Shown here piece by piece: positions 46,181 to 59,334 of a stretch of DNA of 64,000 nucleotides (within the stretch, counting starts at the first letter, position 1; each line of letters begins with the position of its first letter). A program made the translations under genes and the position numbers. The notes below the pieces were generated by a model. That model saw nothing but the letters and a program-made list of their open reading frames with translations, was not told the origin of the DNA and made no database searches. The stretch is from contig OU015490.1 in assembly GCA_907164885.2 (NCBI GenBank), positions 215,145,134-215,209,133 of the forward strand. Reading direction: 5' to 3'. This stretch comes from Dolomedes plantarius (lineage: Eukaryota > Arthropoda > Arachnida > Araneae > Dolomedidae).

Positions 46181-46594
46181 TCTATATATATAAAAGAGCT
46201 TGTCTGTTTGTTTTTTCCGCTATAGAATCATAGACTGTTTCACCCACCGGGACCAAATTCGGCACAGTTAATGTTTAGGACCCGAGAAACTTATATAAGG
46301 AAAAACCAAATTTGGGGCTCAATTAGTTTTTTTTAATTAATTTTTTAATGATTTTTGTGCCCCTAAGCGCACCTCTTAAATATGGATACAGCCCCTTCAC
46401 CACAACCAGTCTAGTTCGATACGCGGGGGAAAAGAGGTTTGTTCTGAGGGGTGGTTTGAGAGTTGGTCTGGGGGTGACGGGGGAGGGCGAAGTGTTTATT
46501 TTGCGGGGGGTGCAGCCCAGTATTTTTTTGATGGAATGCTTGAAAAATTTTATACCTATATATCTACCCGGGCAACGACGGGCAATAATGCTAG
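46181..46594 (+). mobile_element. Short non-autonomous Helitron
   Basis: Begins TCTATATATATAAAAGAGCT followed by TGTCTGTTTG, the usual 5' end of arthropod Helitrons. It ends with the hairpin CCCGGGCAACGACGGG, then CAATAATGCTAG at 46594. It lies between an A (46180) and a T (46595), the Helitron target, without target duplication. At 414 bp it has no Rep/helicase gene. The interior reads ACCCACCGGGACCAAATTCG, a segment often seen in such elements. Confidence 0.85.
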
Positions 46595-46675
46595 TATTCT
46601 AAAAAATCCGTAACTAGCTATCTAACTAAAAATTATAACTACTCATTCTGAGTTATCTAGAAAGTGGTAGATAGT

Positions 46676-49033
46676 TATTTTCTGGCATATTTTGCATCTG
46701 GAACGTCTCTCTTCTTGGTTCAACAGTAGTCAGCCATCATATTGGAACTCCACTTGCCTTGGTACCTCTTCTCCATTGTAGAAATTTGCTGATGAAAACG
46801 CTCACCGTGTTCATCATTGACAGCTCTAAGATATTCGGGGAAGAAGTGAGAGTCCAAGAAGTGCATTTTTAAAGACATGTTGCATCCCATAGCTTTATAA
46901 GAATGCAGAAGATCATCCACTATGTCACGATAGTTTTCTGCTTTATGGTTTCCAAGAAAATTTCAACATAAAATTTTGAATGACTGCCAGGCTGCTTTCT
47001 CCAGTGGATTTAAGGGGACCAGGGGACTTTCAAAATTGTGAAATTTGTCCAAAAATTCGATTTTTTAATTTTATTGAATTGTGAAACTACGGACGAGTAG
47101 GAATGTGTTGGAAAAAGAATTTTTAATTTATCAGATTACTTTCAAAGTTATAGGCATTTGTACTTAATTTAGATATTATGTGGTTACTGATAGCGATAAT
47201 TTTAAATGCGTTTTTCTCAAAATAAAAATTTTCACGTCATTCGAATATTCAAACTGCTCCGGGCGCAGATCTAATATACGTATTGCTTCGAAATTTAAGT
47301 TTTATATACTTAACTGTATATCAAATAAATCTTATTGAAAGTAATTATGCTTCGTAGATGATAATTTCGAAATTTTGTACTTGAAAAGATGATTAAATAG
47401 GTATTTTGCGTAATAAAAAGGGTGTTTTCACTATTATTATTTTTTTCTCTTTATATTTTTAATGAATGCTTAAAATAAGCAATAAGTTCCATTGTTATTT
47501 CTATAAGGTATCCTGTAAATAAAATTACCATATTATATGCAAAAGAAATGCGCATGGAACATTTTTAATGAGGCCAATTTTTGATATAATTAATAATTCA
47601 TAATTCATAAATTATTAATATTTCATTATTAAATTTTAACCACTTTTACAAATCTATGGTACTAATCACATATTCAAATTTCAAGCAAATCCATTCAAAG
47701 CAAAAAAAGTTAGGTTTGAAGGTGCACTGTCCCCTTAACAGTCCTTCGAAATGTACGTCAGCCATTAATGACAGAATTTGTGGTCCAATAAAAATCTGTG
47801 GTCCTATAATATTCTTTCAGTTTAGCATCACTGACTTTGGGGAATTTCGATTTCAAGTACAAGAATCCACCAGAAAGTTTATCTATAGCTTTGACGAAAT
47901 TTTTCATTACTCCTAACTTAATATGCAATGGAGGTAAAAACATTTTTTCAGGATTCACTAAAGGGACATATGACACATTTTTCTGGCCAGGGATAAGAAA
48001 TTCACGTTTAGGCCATGATTTTCTAACGCAGTGAGACTTCTTATCTCTTCTGCCCCACTCGCACAAAAAACAGCAAAATTTGGTGAACCCAAGTTGCAAA
48101 CCAAGCAATAAAGCATTGACCTTTAAATCACCACAGATATTCCATTCATATTTTCTATATTGTATTTTCTCTATAACTAGTTTCATATTTTCATATGTCT
48201 CTTTCATATCAGCGGCATGCGATACAGGTATTGATGGAAGTTCATTGCCAATATGTAGCAGCACAGCTTCAAACTAACTTTAGAGGAGTCTATGAACAAT
48301 CGCCACTCATCTGGCCGGTGTTGATGCCGAAGAGTTTCCATAACTGAACAAATATCATTACAAAACACAATACCATTTTCTTCAGAGAAGCAGTCTTTAA
48401 AAACACTATGGCGGCTACGATAACTACATATTCTTACATCTTTTTAGAGTAGATTCCACCCTTTGAGTCTGGAAGTTAAAACTTCAGCTTGCTGTTTGGA
48501 CAGATTTAAATCCCGAATCAGGTGATTAAGGTCTTGCTGATTGGGAAAGTATGGTTCTGATGAACAGCTACTGGTTTCATATGTAGGATCATTTTTATTT
48601 TCTTCTGAATCATTTTGAGTTTGAGTTAGGTCAGAATCAGAGTTATCACTTAAGGTCGTATCTGCATATACTGGTACAGGGAACTCTGCATTGTGTAAGA
48701 CAGGTCTTATTGCAGATTGCAAATTTGGATACTTAACTGTATATTTTGTTTTAGATATGATTCCTTAAGTATTTGTCAAACAAAAATAACAATCAGTTAA
48801 ATGATCCTTCGGTTCCCTCCAAATCATGGGAATTGCAAATGGCATATGATGTGTACCATTTTTCCACCCAGTCAGCAGTCTAACACACGAAACACAGCAT
48901 GAACTTGACAGCCAAAGAAAAGTTGATAACATTTCTTTACAAGTGGAGTCAAATTTCGCCTCTCAGACTTGAAGGTCAGCTCGCCACAAATATAGCAGAA
49001 ATTATCTGCATGATTTACACACTTTCTTGGCAT
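46676..49033 (-). pseudogene. Transposon-type gene (LPPLHIKLG / NDEHGERFHQ family) split by a MITE
   Basis: The minus-strand gene starts MPRKCVNHADNFCYICGE (ATG at 49033), a cysteine-rich N-terminus. After a disruption near 48890-48800 come [35 protein letters not shown], an acidic linker and DLNLSKQQAEVLTSRLK. Then follow DEWRLFIDSSKVSLK, the 168-codon frame (CGDLKVNALLLGLQLGFTKF, KMFLPPLHIKLGVMKNFV), DVHFEGLLNPLEKAAWQSF, the MITE insertion, NYRDIVDDLLHSYKAMGCN, NDEHGERFHQQISTMEKRYQ and MMADYC. A stop replaces the expected tryptophan, with remnants to about 46676. I recall this protein as frequent in arthropod genomes and transposon-like, but without a defined superfamily. No terminal repeats were found. 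At least three stops or frameshifts besides the insertion. Confidence 0.72.
47010..47738. mobile_element. 721-bp MITE flanked by TTAA
   Basis: The ends GGGGACCAGGGGACTTTCAAA (start 47014) and the reverse complement of TTTGAAGGTGCACTGTCCCC (to 47734) are imperfect inverted repeats of about 20 bp. TTAA sits outside both (47010-47013, 47735-47738). Deleting the MITE and one TTAA joins the interrupted reading frame as GLLNPLEK without loss of a base, which proves the boundaries. No coding capacity. The GGGGAC terminus and TTAA target match the 12987-15795 transposon. Confidence 0.9.
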
Positions 49034-49604
49034 GATGAAAAAACAAAGAACTGAAACACAACATACACAATACTGTTCTATCCTACTATGATTCCACTTC
49101 GATTCAATTCGAAGTATGAACAAAAAAATGCGTACATCTCAAATCGAAAAACAAACTTTTTTTCTGGACTCTCTCTCTTCGCTGGCGCCGAGCTTCGTTT
49201 CCAGACATAACAACGGCGGCAAAAACGCGCGAGAGCTCGTGACACAATACACTTCCAAACAGAAAGGAAGAAAATATTTCACTAGTGAACAAACTCACAG
49301 TCAGCTCAATAATGACACATCACAATGCCAGATTAATAGGCCTGAGCATGTCCAAACATGAATGAACCTGCACAGTCTTGCTTTATGGTGCTTCAGCATG
49401 ATATTACAAATAATTTCCTTAAATTCAGCTTGTGTAAAATCGCTACATATGAGGTAAAGGTTCCTATGACAGGTCAAAGAAAACGCTAAAATCAGATTTT
49501 GAAAAGTAGCTTTCAGAGAAAAACTATGCCTGATGTGAAAATTCTGACTACATATCTGAATTCAGGAGGAAAAAATGCACTAGATTCACTATTCAGGTTT
49601 CTTG
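49034..49604. other. 5' flank of the split gene and further non-coding DNA
   Basis: A GC-richer patch at 49140-49250 (CTGGCGCCGAGC, AACGCGCGAGAGCTCGTG) lies just upstream of the minus-strand ATG and could be its former promoter. No gene recognised in the rest. Confidence 0.4.
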
Positions 49605-49930
49605 TGAAAAAAACCTTGTCGACCAGTGTTATGAGCTTTATAATAGTTGCCCAATTGTTGCAAACATTAATTGCATTTAAGATATATGTTGGAATTATCT
49701 CTACTTGGGGAATCGCGAGCCAAATATGGTATCTGTTATCTGTTGGAATTATCACCACTTAGGACAATGCCAGCCAAATATGGTACTTTTTTTAACAAAC
49801 AGGTGCCATATCTGGCTCGCATCGCCCCAAGTGTTGATAATTCCGACAGATATTTTGAATGCAATTAAAGTTTACAGTTAAGCAACAGTTATAAAGCTCA
49901 TGAACTGTACCTGAAACGTTATACGTGAAT
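49605..49930. repeat. Foldback element, arms about 125 bp
   Basis: The left arm (about 49605-49733) and right arm (about 49803-49930) are inverted: ATGAGCTTTATAATAGTTGC against GCAACAGTTATAAAGCTCAT, AATTGCATTTAAGATATATG against CAGATATTTTGAATGCAATT, and GAGCCAAATATGG against CCATATCTGGCTC. The spacer holds a direct extra copy of part of the left arm (TGTTGGAATTATCACCACTT at 49741). Its right end abuts the Tc1 relic at 49880-50720, so it may have inserted there. Confidence 0.8.
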
Positions 49931-50720
49931 GATTTTATAACAAAGAGGAACAGCAGCAAAATGGATGGCAGAATGTCGTCTATAAGCCAGTTTCGCTCTA
50001 AGTGTGTCACTTGTAACTACCAAAGGGCTCCGCCTATCAAAGGAAATGGAACCCCAGACCATAACACCCTGTTCCGGGCTTATGTGGCGTGTTATATTAA
50101 GGGCAAGATATTAAAGCTGATCTGGACGTGACACGTCTCCAGACAAATCTGTAGTGGTCGTCAGGACACAGTTGGAAACATAGTCTTTAGTGACAGTCTT
50201 TGGCGAAATATAGTCTTTAGTGTCCCTTAACTAAAGACTGTTTCGCCAGTCAGCGCCTTTCCAAGTTGATTGAGTTAAACACCACTGTAACCGTACTTGT
50301 TGTTGTACAGGCGTGAGGGATATGCGGCGTAACGGTCTGCGCGAGGGTAGATTCCACTCCCTCAGCCGTCTGTCAATGGTCATGTTAGTCGCATTTGTGC
50401 GGTTCATACGTCAAATGATTGATGACAACGGATCCGTTGTTGTGACAGATGATATGACAATCCCTTTGTCTTCCTGTTCTGTTAGGAACCTAGGTCTACC
50501 ACTACCATTCTGAACCTTAAATCTACCATTGTTAACCCACACTTGCCAGTCTTGTCTAATCGCTGCATAGATTCGACCCAGATGTAAAACGATTCTTCGA
50601 TTTGCCCAACCATATTCTTTCAATATGATAACAAGCCTCTTTCAAACTGCAAAATATACTCATAATGAGCACGAGTCCATTGGCGATTCATTCTCACAGT
50701 GTAGGAAAGATATTCTCAGT
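49880..50720 (-). pseudogene. Tc1-like transposase N-terminal and central relic
   Basis: Minus strand from about 50690: MNRQWTRAHYEYILQFERG, then NRRIVLHLGRIYAAIRQDW, NGSGRPRFLTEQEDKGIV (GRPR AT-hook between the two HTH motifs), MTIDRRLREWNLPSRRPLRR and PLTPVQQQVRLQWC, with decay after about 50270. Further on come GVMVWGSISFDRRSPLVV (about 50025-50085) and WLIDDILPSILLLFLF, which fits the block before the second catalytic Asp. The last catalytic half is missing. Several frameshifts and a local duplication (ATAGTCTTTAGTG, 50180-50222) interrupt it. Confidence 0.75.
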
Positions 50721-51769
50721 CGAAATGCAACAGGAATTTTGAACGTCACATCGAGAATCGCTCCCTATAAACACCTGATGTATATGCAGCTCTGATGTGC
50801 TCAAGTTCAAGCTATTCACTAATCGGATATTAAATTTTAATAATTTGCATGTTCGGTCGAAACATCGGATATATTACCCGGATATAATCAAATAATCTAA
50901 ATACACCTAGCATAAGAATACGAATGTTGAAAATGGATAATAATATAATATAATAAAAATATTTCAAGAATATTTATAAAAAGTAACTGATTATAAATTT
51001 TTAGTGAAAATGATAATATAAGCAGTTTCACGGATGAATAAAATAATATATATTCAATTAATATTTAAACTCTGAGATCATGTTCTAATTAAGTAGGTCA
51101 AACCTATTCGAAGTGTTTATTAGAGATAATCTTTCATATTCCTGTTTACGACAAGCAACAACGAGAACATAGAATAATCAACTGATATGATAGGAGTTCT
51201 TCACGGCAGAAAGAAATTGGATGGGGATGAAATTGCAGGAATCACTGGTATAGAAAGTCAAACAAAGCTATAAAGCTGTTCTTTACAGCGACTCCCGTGG
51301 AACCAATTTCTTTGTTATTAAAGCTCATGAGCCAATATGTTTTTTCTGTGGAATTAAGAGAAAACTCGATTTATTGGAATCTGAGTTTGGTAAAAGAAAT
51401 TAAATAATTAATTTTATATTTAAAATTCATAGTGTTATTTTGCGTCGGGATTGAAACTACTTGTTTTTATTTTGTCATACTGTCACGAAATATCTAAAAA
51501 ATGGATTAAACGAAGAAAAAAATAACTAAAGCTTATATAACTGAAAATGAAAAAAATAAAATCTTTTTGAAAAGAAAAATTTAAATGAATTCGAACTTGG
51601 TGACCAGCTTGCCGAACTTTACGATACGTTTGGTACGCTCGACGACAAATTATACAATATTTTGGATATTTTGAGAAACAATCAGATCTCCCCAAAATGG
51701 TGTGGTTGTCGAACTCTTAAAAGTTTCCATTTCTAAAACAAATGAGGTGTATTTTTAGTTTACATATTT
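50721..51769. other. Non-coding stretch
   Basis: AT-rich, no recognisable gene. Confidence 0.5.
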
Positions 51770-52449
51770 ACATATATTGTTCACGTGTGCGTATGAATCA
51801 ACACCATGGAAAGGATATGTATTAGACATTATAAACATTAACGTTCACATGGTTATTATTCTCTTGAGACGAGCTATATTAGCAATTCTTATTAAATAAC
51901 TCTATAGAATTGTTTTTTCCTTAGATTTAACTGAAATATTTTGAATTAGGTTTTTCCTAGCACCTCTGTATTTCGAATAAGCAATGAACTATAAGCCTTT
52001 CTAAACTCAATTAAGTAGATGTCTCAGATACAAAAATGAATTTGAACATTTCACTTTTCTTTAAATTTGGTGCATCGATTGCAAACGCTTCTAATATGAT
52101 AATCCGCGAAATTACATTATAATATTATTGTTTCTTTACATAACATTTTTGTTTTTTCCATAAAAATCTTGTATAGTGCATATATAAAGATTTTAAATCG
52201 TATAGAATAGTTCAAGTAAAAAAGAGCAGATATTGATAATCATAATTAATGTAGAATAAACAAAATAAATTTACATTAGGTGACAGTGTTACTTACGTTA
52301 CTGAACAAAAATGAAAATACAATAAATATGATAATATTTTAATTAGTTTTTATTGTACTTTAATGCAATTCTTTTTCACTTGCATGGTTATCTATTAAAG
52401 AAGGGAGACTTGACTGAACAGATAGGCAGGCGCACACACACACATATAT

Positions 52450-52539
<90 letters not shown>

Positions 52540-52556
52540 AACTATTATATATAAAC

Positions 52557-52588
<32 letters not shown>

Positions 52589-53180
52589 CCCTATAAGATT
52601 TGATATTAACAAGGACTTTTATCACACAGCCAATAATGTGTTTCAAACTTTTGTCATATCAAGTAATATTCATTTCATTCCGATTGATTTTCTACTAAAA
52701 TTGCGTACTGGTGTTTGATTGTTTTACGGTAATTAGATACATTATATTTGATAATATAAAAAATTAAGAGACAAGCAATAGACAGAATATATAAAAAACT
52801 TTAAAGTTTTAGTCCCTTAATATCAGGAATTTTCAGTTTACATATAAATATTATTATATTTGCAGGTGCATGGATCAATACTAGAGAAATAATACATGTT
52901 AGACACTATAAACATTAAAGTTTACATTGTTATTACTCTCTTGAGACAAGGTATATTTTCAAATCAAATGAAATAAAGTTCATGAGAATGTTTTTCTTTC
53001 TTAGATTAAATAAAAAAAAATTTGAATTAGGTTTTTCCTAAGACCTCTGTATTTTGCATTTGCAATGAACGACAAGCCTTTCTTAACTCAATTTAAGTCG
53101 ATGTTTAAGATACAAAAACTTAGTTTGAACTTATTTTTGCTTTAAATTTGGTGCATCGATTGCAAACGCTTCTAAAAGAA
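51770..53180. repeat. Direct duplication of a 300-bp segment, copies about 1.08 kb apart
   Basis: 51815-52098 and 52895-53175 share AAACATTAA.GTT.ACAT, TTATTA.TCTCTTGAGAC, TTTGAATTAGGTTTTTCCTA, CACTTTGCTTTAAATTTGG-like text, and TTTGGTGCATCGATTGCAAA with CGCTTCTAA. The segments are clearly diverged. Between them lies AT-rich sequence with a long compound microsatellite. Confidence 0.8.
52433..52583. repeat. (CA)n-(TA)n compound microsatellite
   Basis: Alternating CA and TA blocks, then about 80 bases of TA, then ATATAAACTAT repeated, then TA again. Confidence 0.95.
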
Positions 53181-53329
53181 AAAACAGTGAAAAAAAGTAA
53201 AATCTCGACGTTAGCGAGGGCGGAAGAAAAAATAATGAAAATGTTTCCTGAAAAGTAAAAAAAAAAGTTTGGATCAATTTCTGGACATTTAGAAAGGTTT
53301 TCTAGATTTTTTTTATATCCCTGTCAATG

Positions 53330-54540
53330 TAACATTTTGGCAGGGATATGATTAACATGTCTTTATACATAATAATCAGTGTTTTTTATTATCTTAATTT
53401 TTAAATGTTCTGTGGATACAGAAATGTTTTTATACTCGTTCTGTAATTCAATTGGCGGTGAGATAGACTATATATTTATTGTTATAATAAAAACTCTATC
53501 TATGTCTCTGTAACTTACATTATGCTATAAAATGACTATGTATGATTTTATTCAAATGATGTATAAAGATATGATGAACATATCTATATAAATTATAACT
53601 CATTTTTTATTATCTTAATTTTTAAATGTACATGTCTTTAGACATAGAAATCAGAGGTTTTGTTTTATAAATTACTTTGATTGTTATTTGTATTATAGAT
53701 CTATAAATGTTTCTGTAATTGAATTCTTTCAGTAATTGAATTGGTGGTAGGATAGAGTATATATTTAGTATTATAAATTATGCTCTATATGCATAACTTA
53801 CATTGTGATATAAAATGATTAATTATGATGAGTATGTAAATGATGTATAAATTATTATATGCTTGATTGTATTCAAATGATGTATAACGATTGGATGAAC
53901 ATATCTTTATAAATTATAACTTTTTTTAATAACTTAATTTTTAAATGTACATGTCTTTAAACACATAAATCAGAGGAGATTTTTAAATTATTTTGATTTT
54001 TATATGCATTATAGATCTAGAAATATTTTTATTTCCCTTCTGTAATTGAATTGGTGGTAAGATAGACTATATATTTAGTATTAAAAATTATACTCTATCT
54101 ATATAAGTTACATTGCGATATAAAATGATTAGGTATGATGTGTATGTAAATGATGAATATAGTATTATATGCTTGATTGTATTCAAATGATATATAAATA
54201 TATGATGAACATAACTCTATAAATTAGGATAGATTTTTTGTAATATCTTAGGGTCCAGATATATTTTTCCTATTTAACCTGTAATTTGAATTTATATTGA
54301 TTTATAGTATATATATATATATATATATATAGTGCATACAAAGGTGTGTAAATATATTGTGAATGTATCTTTATGTGTTAAAATCAATGTTTTCTTAATA
54401 TGTTGAATTTAAAATATGCTATGTATTTAGAAATAATATTTATATTAATACTCTAAATGAATTAGTGGTGGTGCGACATAGAAGAATATATATTTAGTAA
54501 TATAATATAACATATATTGCTATATAAAATAATTTACTTG
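53330..54540. repeat. Tandem repeat, unit about 300 bp, four copies
   Basis: TAATT(C/G)AATTGGTGGTAAGA, with small changes, followed by GACTATATATTTAGTAT, recurs near 53443, 53737, 54044 and, more diverged, 54456. Other shared words are CATGTCTTTA.ACATA, GATATAAAATGAT and TATGATGAACATA. The last copy is longer and contains a short (TA)n at 54307-54330. Confidence 0.82.
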
Positions 54541-56335
54541 TGCAGTAATGCAAAAATTATGTATTAGACTAACAAAACTGTAAGGGAATTGCCATAAATC
54601 AATTTAAAAAATTCCATTCACTTTTCATATTTCTATTTTATATCAAACAGTAAATTATAAATTTTTCGCTGAGATGTTATGCAATATCCATTCAAGCAAT
54701 AAGTCATATCATCTTAATACTAAAATTTTACCAGATAAAATTATAGATAATAAAACATTGAAGAACGTTATTCCGTCTTGAAAACTACATTCTAGGAATT
54801 TTCTTTTCAAATGAAAACTAAATATTGATTTTAACTAAAAGATTTTATTATATATAGAATAAATGTAAAGAACTTAAATAAAGACTTCGAAAACTTTTTA
54901 TTAATTATTTTATATAGTTATATAAGTCAGGAGTTTCTAGATATGGTCGATACTCATGTTACATAACTGTATTTTTTCCATACCGCGCAGTTACTTGCAA
55001 TGCTGTTAACGCATCTTCATATAATTGTATTAATTCTCTGTTTAGATGAATTTTATGCGGTAATCTTGGAACAGAGTAAAAAATGATAGATAAAATACAG
55101 GAAACGAAAGATATTCTCTGCTCATAACATGTTAAAAAACATATTTCATCTGATATATTAAATATTTTTTTTAAATAAATAAAAGATTTTTTAATAATTT
55201 AGAAATATGCCAAGTCCGATTTAAAGTGCATTCAGCCTTTCATCTACATATCACAAATAATAATATAATCATGCAGTTATGGTGACGTTTTCTCATTTTT
55301 AATTATTTAACAAACTTCATTCTATATAAAAACCCACTTGTGGATTGTCCAACAAACCTAACAAAGCAATATGGTAAAAATTATATTCTTGAAGTATATT
55401 GATAATTGTACACACAGTTTTTAAATTTATCAATCTATGTTGAATATGATTAAAAAATGATGGTCTTCCATAATGTTTACATAAAAATGCAAGACGATAT
55501 CATCATCCACAAATACATTTAAATAACATTTTATCGTAAATAAGAAAACATAAATAGATTTAATAGTTAAAATTTACCTGTTAATGTAATAGAAACAAAC
55601 ATTTTCACGCAAGTGAATGATAAACGTGTTTTGGATACATAATTTCACATTGACCCAAAAGTAAATATACTTTTTTTACAAAATACATGTATATTGTTTC
55701 TCGATCTTATGGCTTACGTTCCTGCGAAACATAATTTATTTAACTTAAGATTTCAAAGAATGGGATTTCCTTCCATTTTCGGATTCAGATGACAGAAACT
55801 AGGCATATCTAGATCAATTCTAGGTCCTAGTAGACAGTCATTATAAAATAATTAACCATTGTTTAACAGACTGCATGCATCAGTGTTATGCCGGGGAAAG
55901 GCAAAGATACCAAGAAGAATAGTGAAGTACTTAAATCAGGGATTCTCAAGCTTTTTTATATTTGCGGCACCCTTAGTAATGATATTAGAAACTTGTGTCA
56001 TCCTCATTAGAATTTTAGATTTTTCAATATTAAGTCAAAGTGGAATATACATAAGAGACATATTGAATTTTATTTTAAATAAATACATACTCCGTTGCCG
56101 ATTTTAAACATCTATTGAAAGATATAAGTAGCAAACACTATGATAAGATATATTAACACAGTTTAAAATAAAAACCCATTGGATTCATTATAGTGTTACA
56201 CTAGAAGACAACAGTGCACATCGCTAAAAAGATATTTGTTTTACTAAACTGAGACTTGCGATGGAGCATAGAGCACAAATGTTTTCTATCAAGTCGGTTT
56301 TGGGCGTGTTGTTGTTATCTTCTTGACCTACAGCA
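54541..56335. other. Non-coding stretch
   Basis: No recognisable gene; the frame at 55859-56107 has no known motif. Confidence 0.5.
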
Positions 56336-56339
56336 ACAT

Positions 56340-56660
56340 CAGATCAAGTCCCGAAGTCTATGACATATCAATGTGTGGCTCCTGTTTTGACTGGCACCAC
56401 AAGGGCCGGGGTCAGAGTTGGCCAAAGAACAAATCCCGTCATTTTGAACCGAGTCAAATGACGTGACCAGAACACTTGACAAACGCACCTCCAGAGATAA
56501 TTTTGAGAACTCGAAGGACATTGAAGCCACGACAGATTCTACGTGCACAAGCCGTTATTAGTGTTCACTGAAGTGGATTTGTCAGTGACGAGCATCGAAC
56601 CAATGACTTTCAGATCACTAGCCCGCTGCTCTTGCCAACTGGGTCACTGCGCCCCTGCGT
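56340..56660 (-). mobile_element. tRNA-derived SINE, third family
   Basis: On the minus strand TGACCCAGTTGGCAAGAGC (box A, 56646-56628) and GGTTCGATGCT (box B, 56601-56591) have tRNA spacing. The body continues to about 56340 (AGAATCTGTCGTGGCTTCAA, TCTGACCCCGGCCCTTGTGG, GTCAAAACAGGAGCCAC). Its composition stands out from the flanks. It shares no obvious body with the SINEs at 42717 and 44261. Confidence 0.75.
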
Positions 56661-57416
56661 TTTGGGGTTGATGGTAGCTAATTCATCCTCAGGAATGAGT
56701 GCATAGATTTGTGTCACAATGTGTAGGGCGTGAAATTAATTTTTATTTTAACTGAGTAATACCAATGCTTTTTGGTTTATCCATAAAAATAATATATCGG
56801 GAGACCCTAAAGTGATGTTGCTTACCGGATGGGAATCGCTAACTCAGAGGATGGATTCCAGGAAAACCTTTTCTGATTCAGATAATAAAAAAATATCACC
56901 TCCCCCTTTTAAGTACCCATTACAGGCAAAAATTTCTGACCAGCAATAATCAGACATCTATGTTAGTAATATTTAAGCGATATCATTTTCCGCACCAATC
57001 ATTAAATTCAATACATCCAACGCCTTATATAAGGCACTGAAATATAGCAAATGATTTACTAATTTTTTTTTCAAAGAAACCTGAGATTTTGTCTTACGGC
57101 AAAATTAAATTAATTGAACATATCGTTCATCGTAAAGAAAACTTTCTTCAAATGACATCTCATTTTCTTTAAAACCTTTATGAAGCCAAACAGTATTTTA
57201 TTACTATTTGAAATCAATCTTGTATTTACCTTTTTTTTTCTTTTAACACATCTACTGTTTCTATTCATTTCTCTGCTTGTGAAAGCGCTTCCATTTTTGT
57301 TTTGTTTTAAGTTCAAGTCCACTATTTTAATTAATACAAGCCTGAAGCAATATACCCACTTTACCATATCTGCTTAAATTGTGTTACGCGGTCCTATGGT
57401 TTTACTTCATTTATGC

Positions 57417-57482
<66 letters not shown>

Positions 57483-59334
57483 GTGAGTAAGTAAAAAATT
57501 CCGAGTAGGGTCCATGGCAGTAATTCTAGTTTTTCAAAATGTCATATATATGCTAAATAAGTGGCAAAAAAGAGTAGTTATTAAAGATCTCAATCTTGTG
57601 AATGAATTCAAAGCTGCAATTTTATAAATAAGCGTACCGGCACTAGCATTTAATATAATTTCTTAATAAGCATATTTTAGAAATCATTCAAAAATATCTT
57701 TACACAAATCATAATTAGAATTCACGAGTAATAAGTTTCAGATAATGTATATTAATATGCAAAAGCTAAGGAATTATATTTTCTATGATCCAACATTAAA
57801 TCCTCAATTTAGAATGTTTAAAAGATGATTTCAGGAAATTACTTATAAAATACTAAAAGAAACTTTTTTGTACATAATGTGATCTAATTAACACGACAAC
57901 CACAATTATGTGATAAAATTTGAATATTAACCCGTAGTTACTTGTGATGTTGACTGATTGCTGACTGTCGTAAACAAACGACATTCTGAAACTTTTTACC
58001 ATGTTTGTATTAACTTGCTTTCTTGTTTGTGTGTTTGTGTATTTGTCCAGTACAAATCTTGCAATTGATTTTTAACTAACTTCCCGACTAGCAAGACATT
58101 TGAAACTTTTAGAATAGCTTAGAACACGATGACAATGCATTTTTTTAATACTTTTAGCAATCTTTAAGCATAATTAAATTAATTTTCAGTTATTTTAAGT
58201 TAATTTTGTTTTCTCGACTGGTGCAGCCATCTATTGGTCGGAAGGGGAACGAAAAGTTATATGCATGTTAACTTCCAATTAACTTTATTGTCTTTCAAGT
58301 TGATGGGATAATTCATTAAAAAAAATTAAAAAGTATTTATTAATACATAGAATTGTCAAGTTTATATGATTCAACAGAAAATATAAAAACATGGTACATA
58401 AAAAGTTATTTTTATCTTGTAATTATTTCATTACTCAGGTTTATTAAAATTGTCACTGAGATAATTATAAGTATTAAGATACCGCCATTTTTATTATTTA
58501 AAATATAAGTAGTATAATTGAAATCTGTCCGTCCACAACGTTTACGCATTAATTTAAACCATTTTAATATTACAATTTAAAGTGCAAGTTATGAATCTCG
58601 TAACTTATGATTGCTTGGGACATGCACCGTATAACATAATCAACGACAGTACCGATTACTTGAAAAGATGCATGTGCGTTTTATTATTACAGAAAGCTCT
58701 ACGAGACGCCGTCATATCAGCAACGAAAAATCAATGTGTTCTCTAAATTTTGAAGGATCGGAGGATTCTTGCGTCTAATGAAGCGTCGAACACTTGAGGG
58801 GGAGTTCCTACCCAAAAAGTAATGTATAGCTGGATGTAACTTTAGTTTTTCCCCCGACGTAAAATCGACCCTAGAACGAGGTCGTAATAGGCGGCTATGG
58901 AATTACCTTTTTTAAAATATGGCGTCGTAAGTTGTGTAATGATTATACTTGAGCCATTTTCGGTTATCTGAAGCCCGTGAAAGCAGGAACATGGATTAGA
59001 ATCAATCAAAAGTGTCAGAAGTCTATACCTTACCATGATTTATCTTAAGGAGTATACATTGTTGCGATCCTCGTTTGTCTATATTACGGAATAATGACAC
59101 CGGATTACAACACCACGAGTTTATTTGCTTTTTAGACAGAAACAGATGATAAGTACAACAGTCAGAAGGGACAACAGCGAAGGTTAACAAAAGACTTCAG
59201 ATTTTGATACAATACACAAAAACACATTAAAAGGCTTCACAGAGCACGCAGAGCCCCAACAGAGAAATGAATGAACTTGAGCTTAATCTGTCGAGAGAGA
59301 CATGCTTATATACCCTAGGTGACATTATTCATTG
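56661..59334. other. Mostly non-coding stretch with one (TA)n-(TG)n
   Basis: The microsatellite is at 57416-57486. GC-richer text at 58580-59060 (for example CGACGTAAAATCGACCC) and a 64-codon minus frame at 58842-59036 show no recognisable motif. Nothing else supported. Confidence 0.5.

Noticed and set aside
45690..50720. One Tc1 copy split into the 45.7 kb and 49.9 kb fragments
   Set aside because: The missing parts are complementary, but other complete elements and an unrelated gene lie between and no shared ends were found; kept as separate fragments.
58842..59036. 64-codon minus-strand frame as a gene
   Set aside because: No recognisable motif, no splice or promoter context, and length expected by chance.
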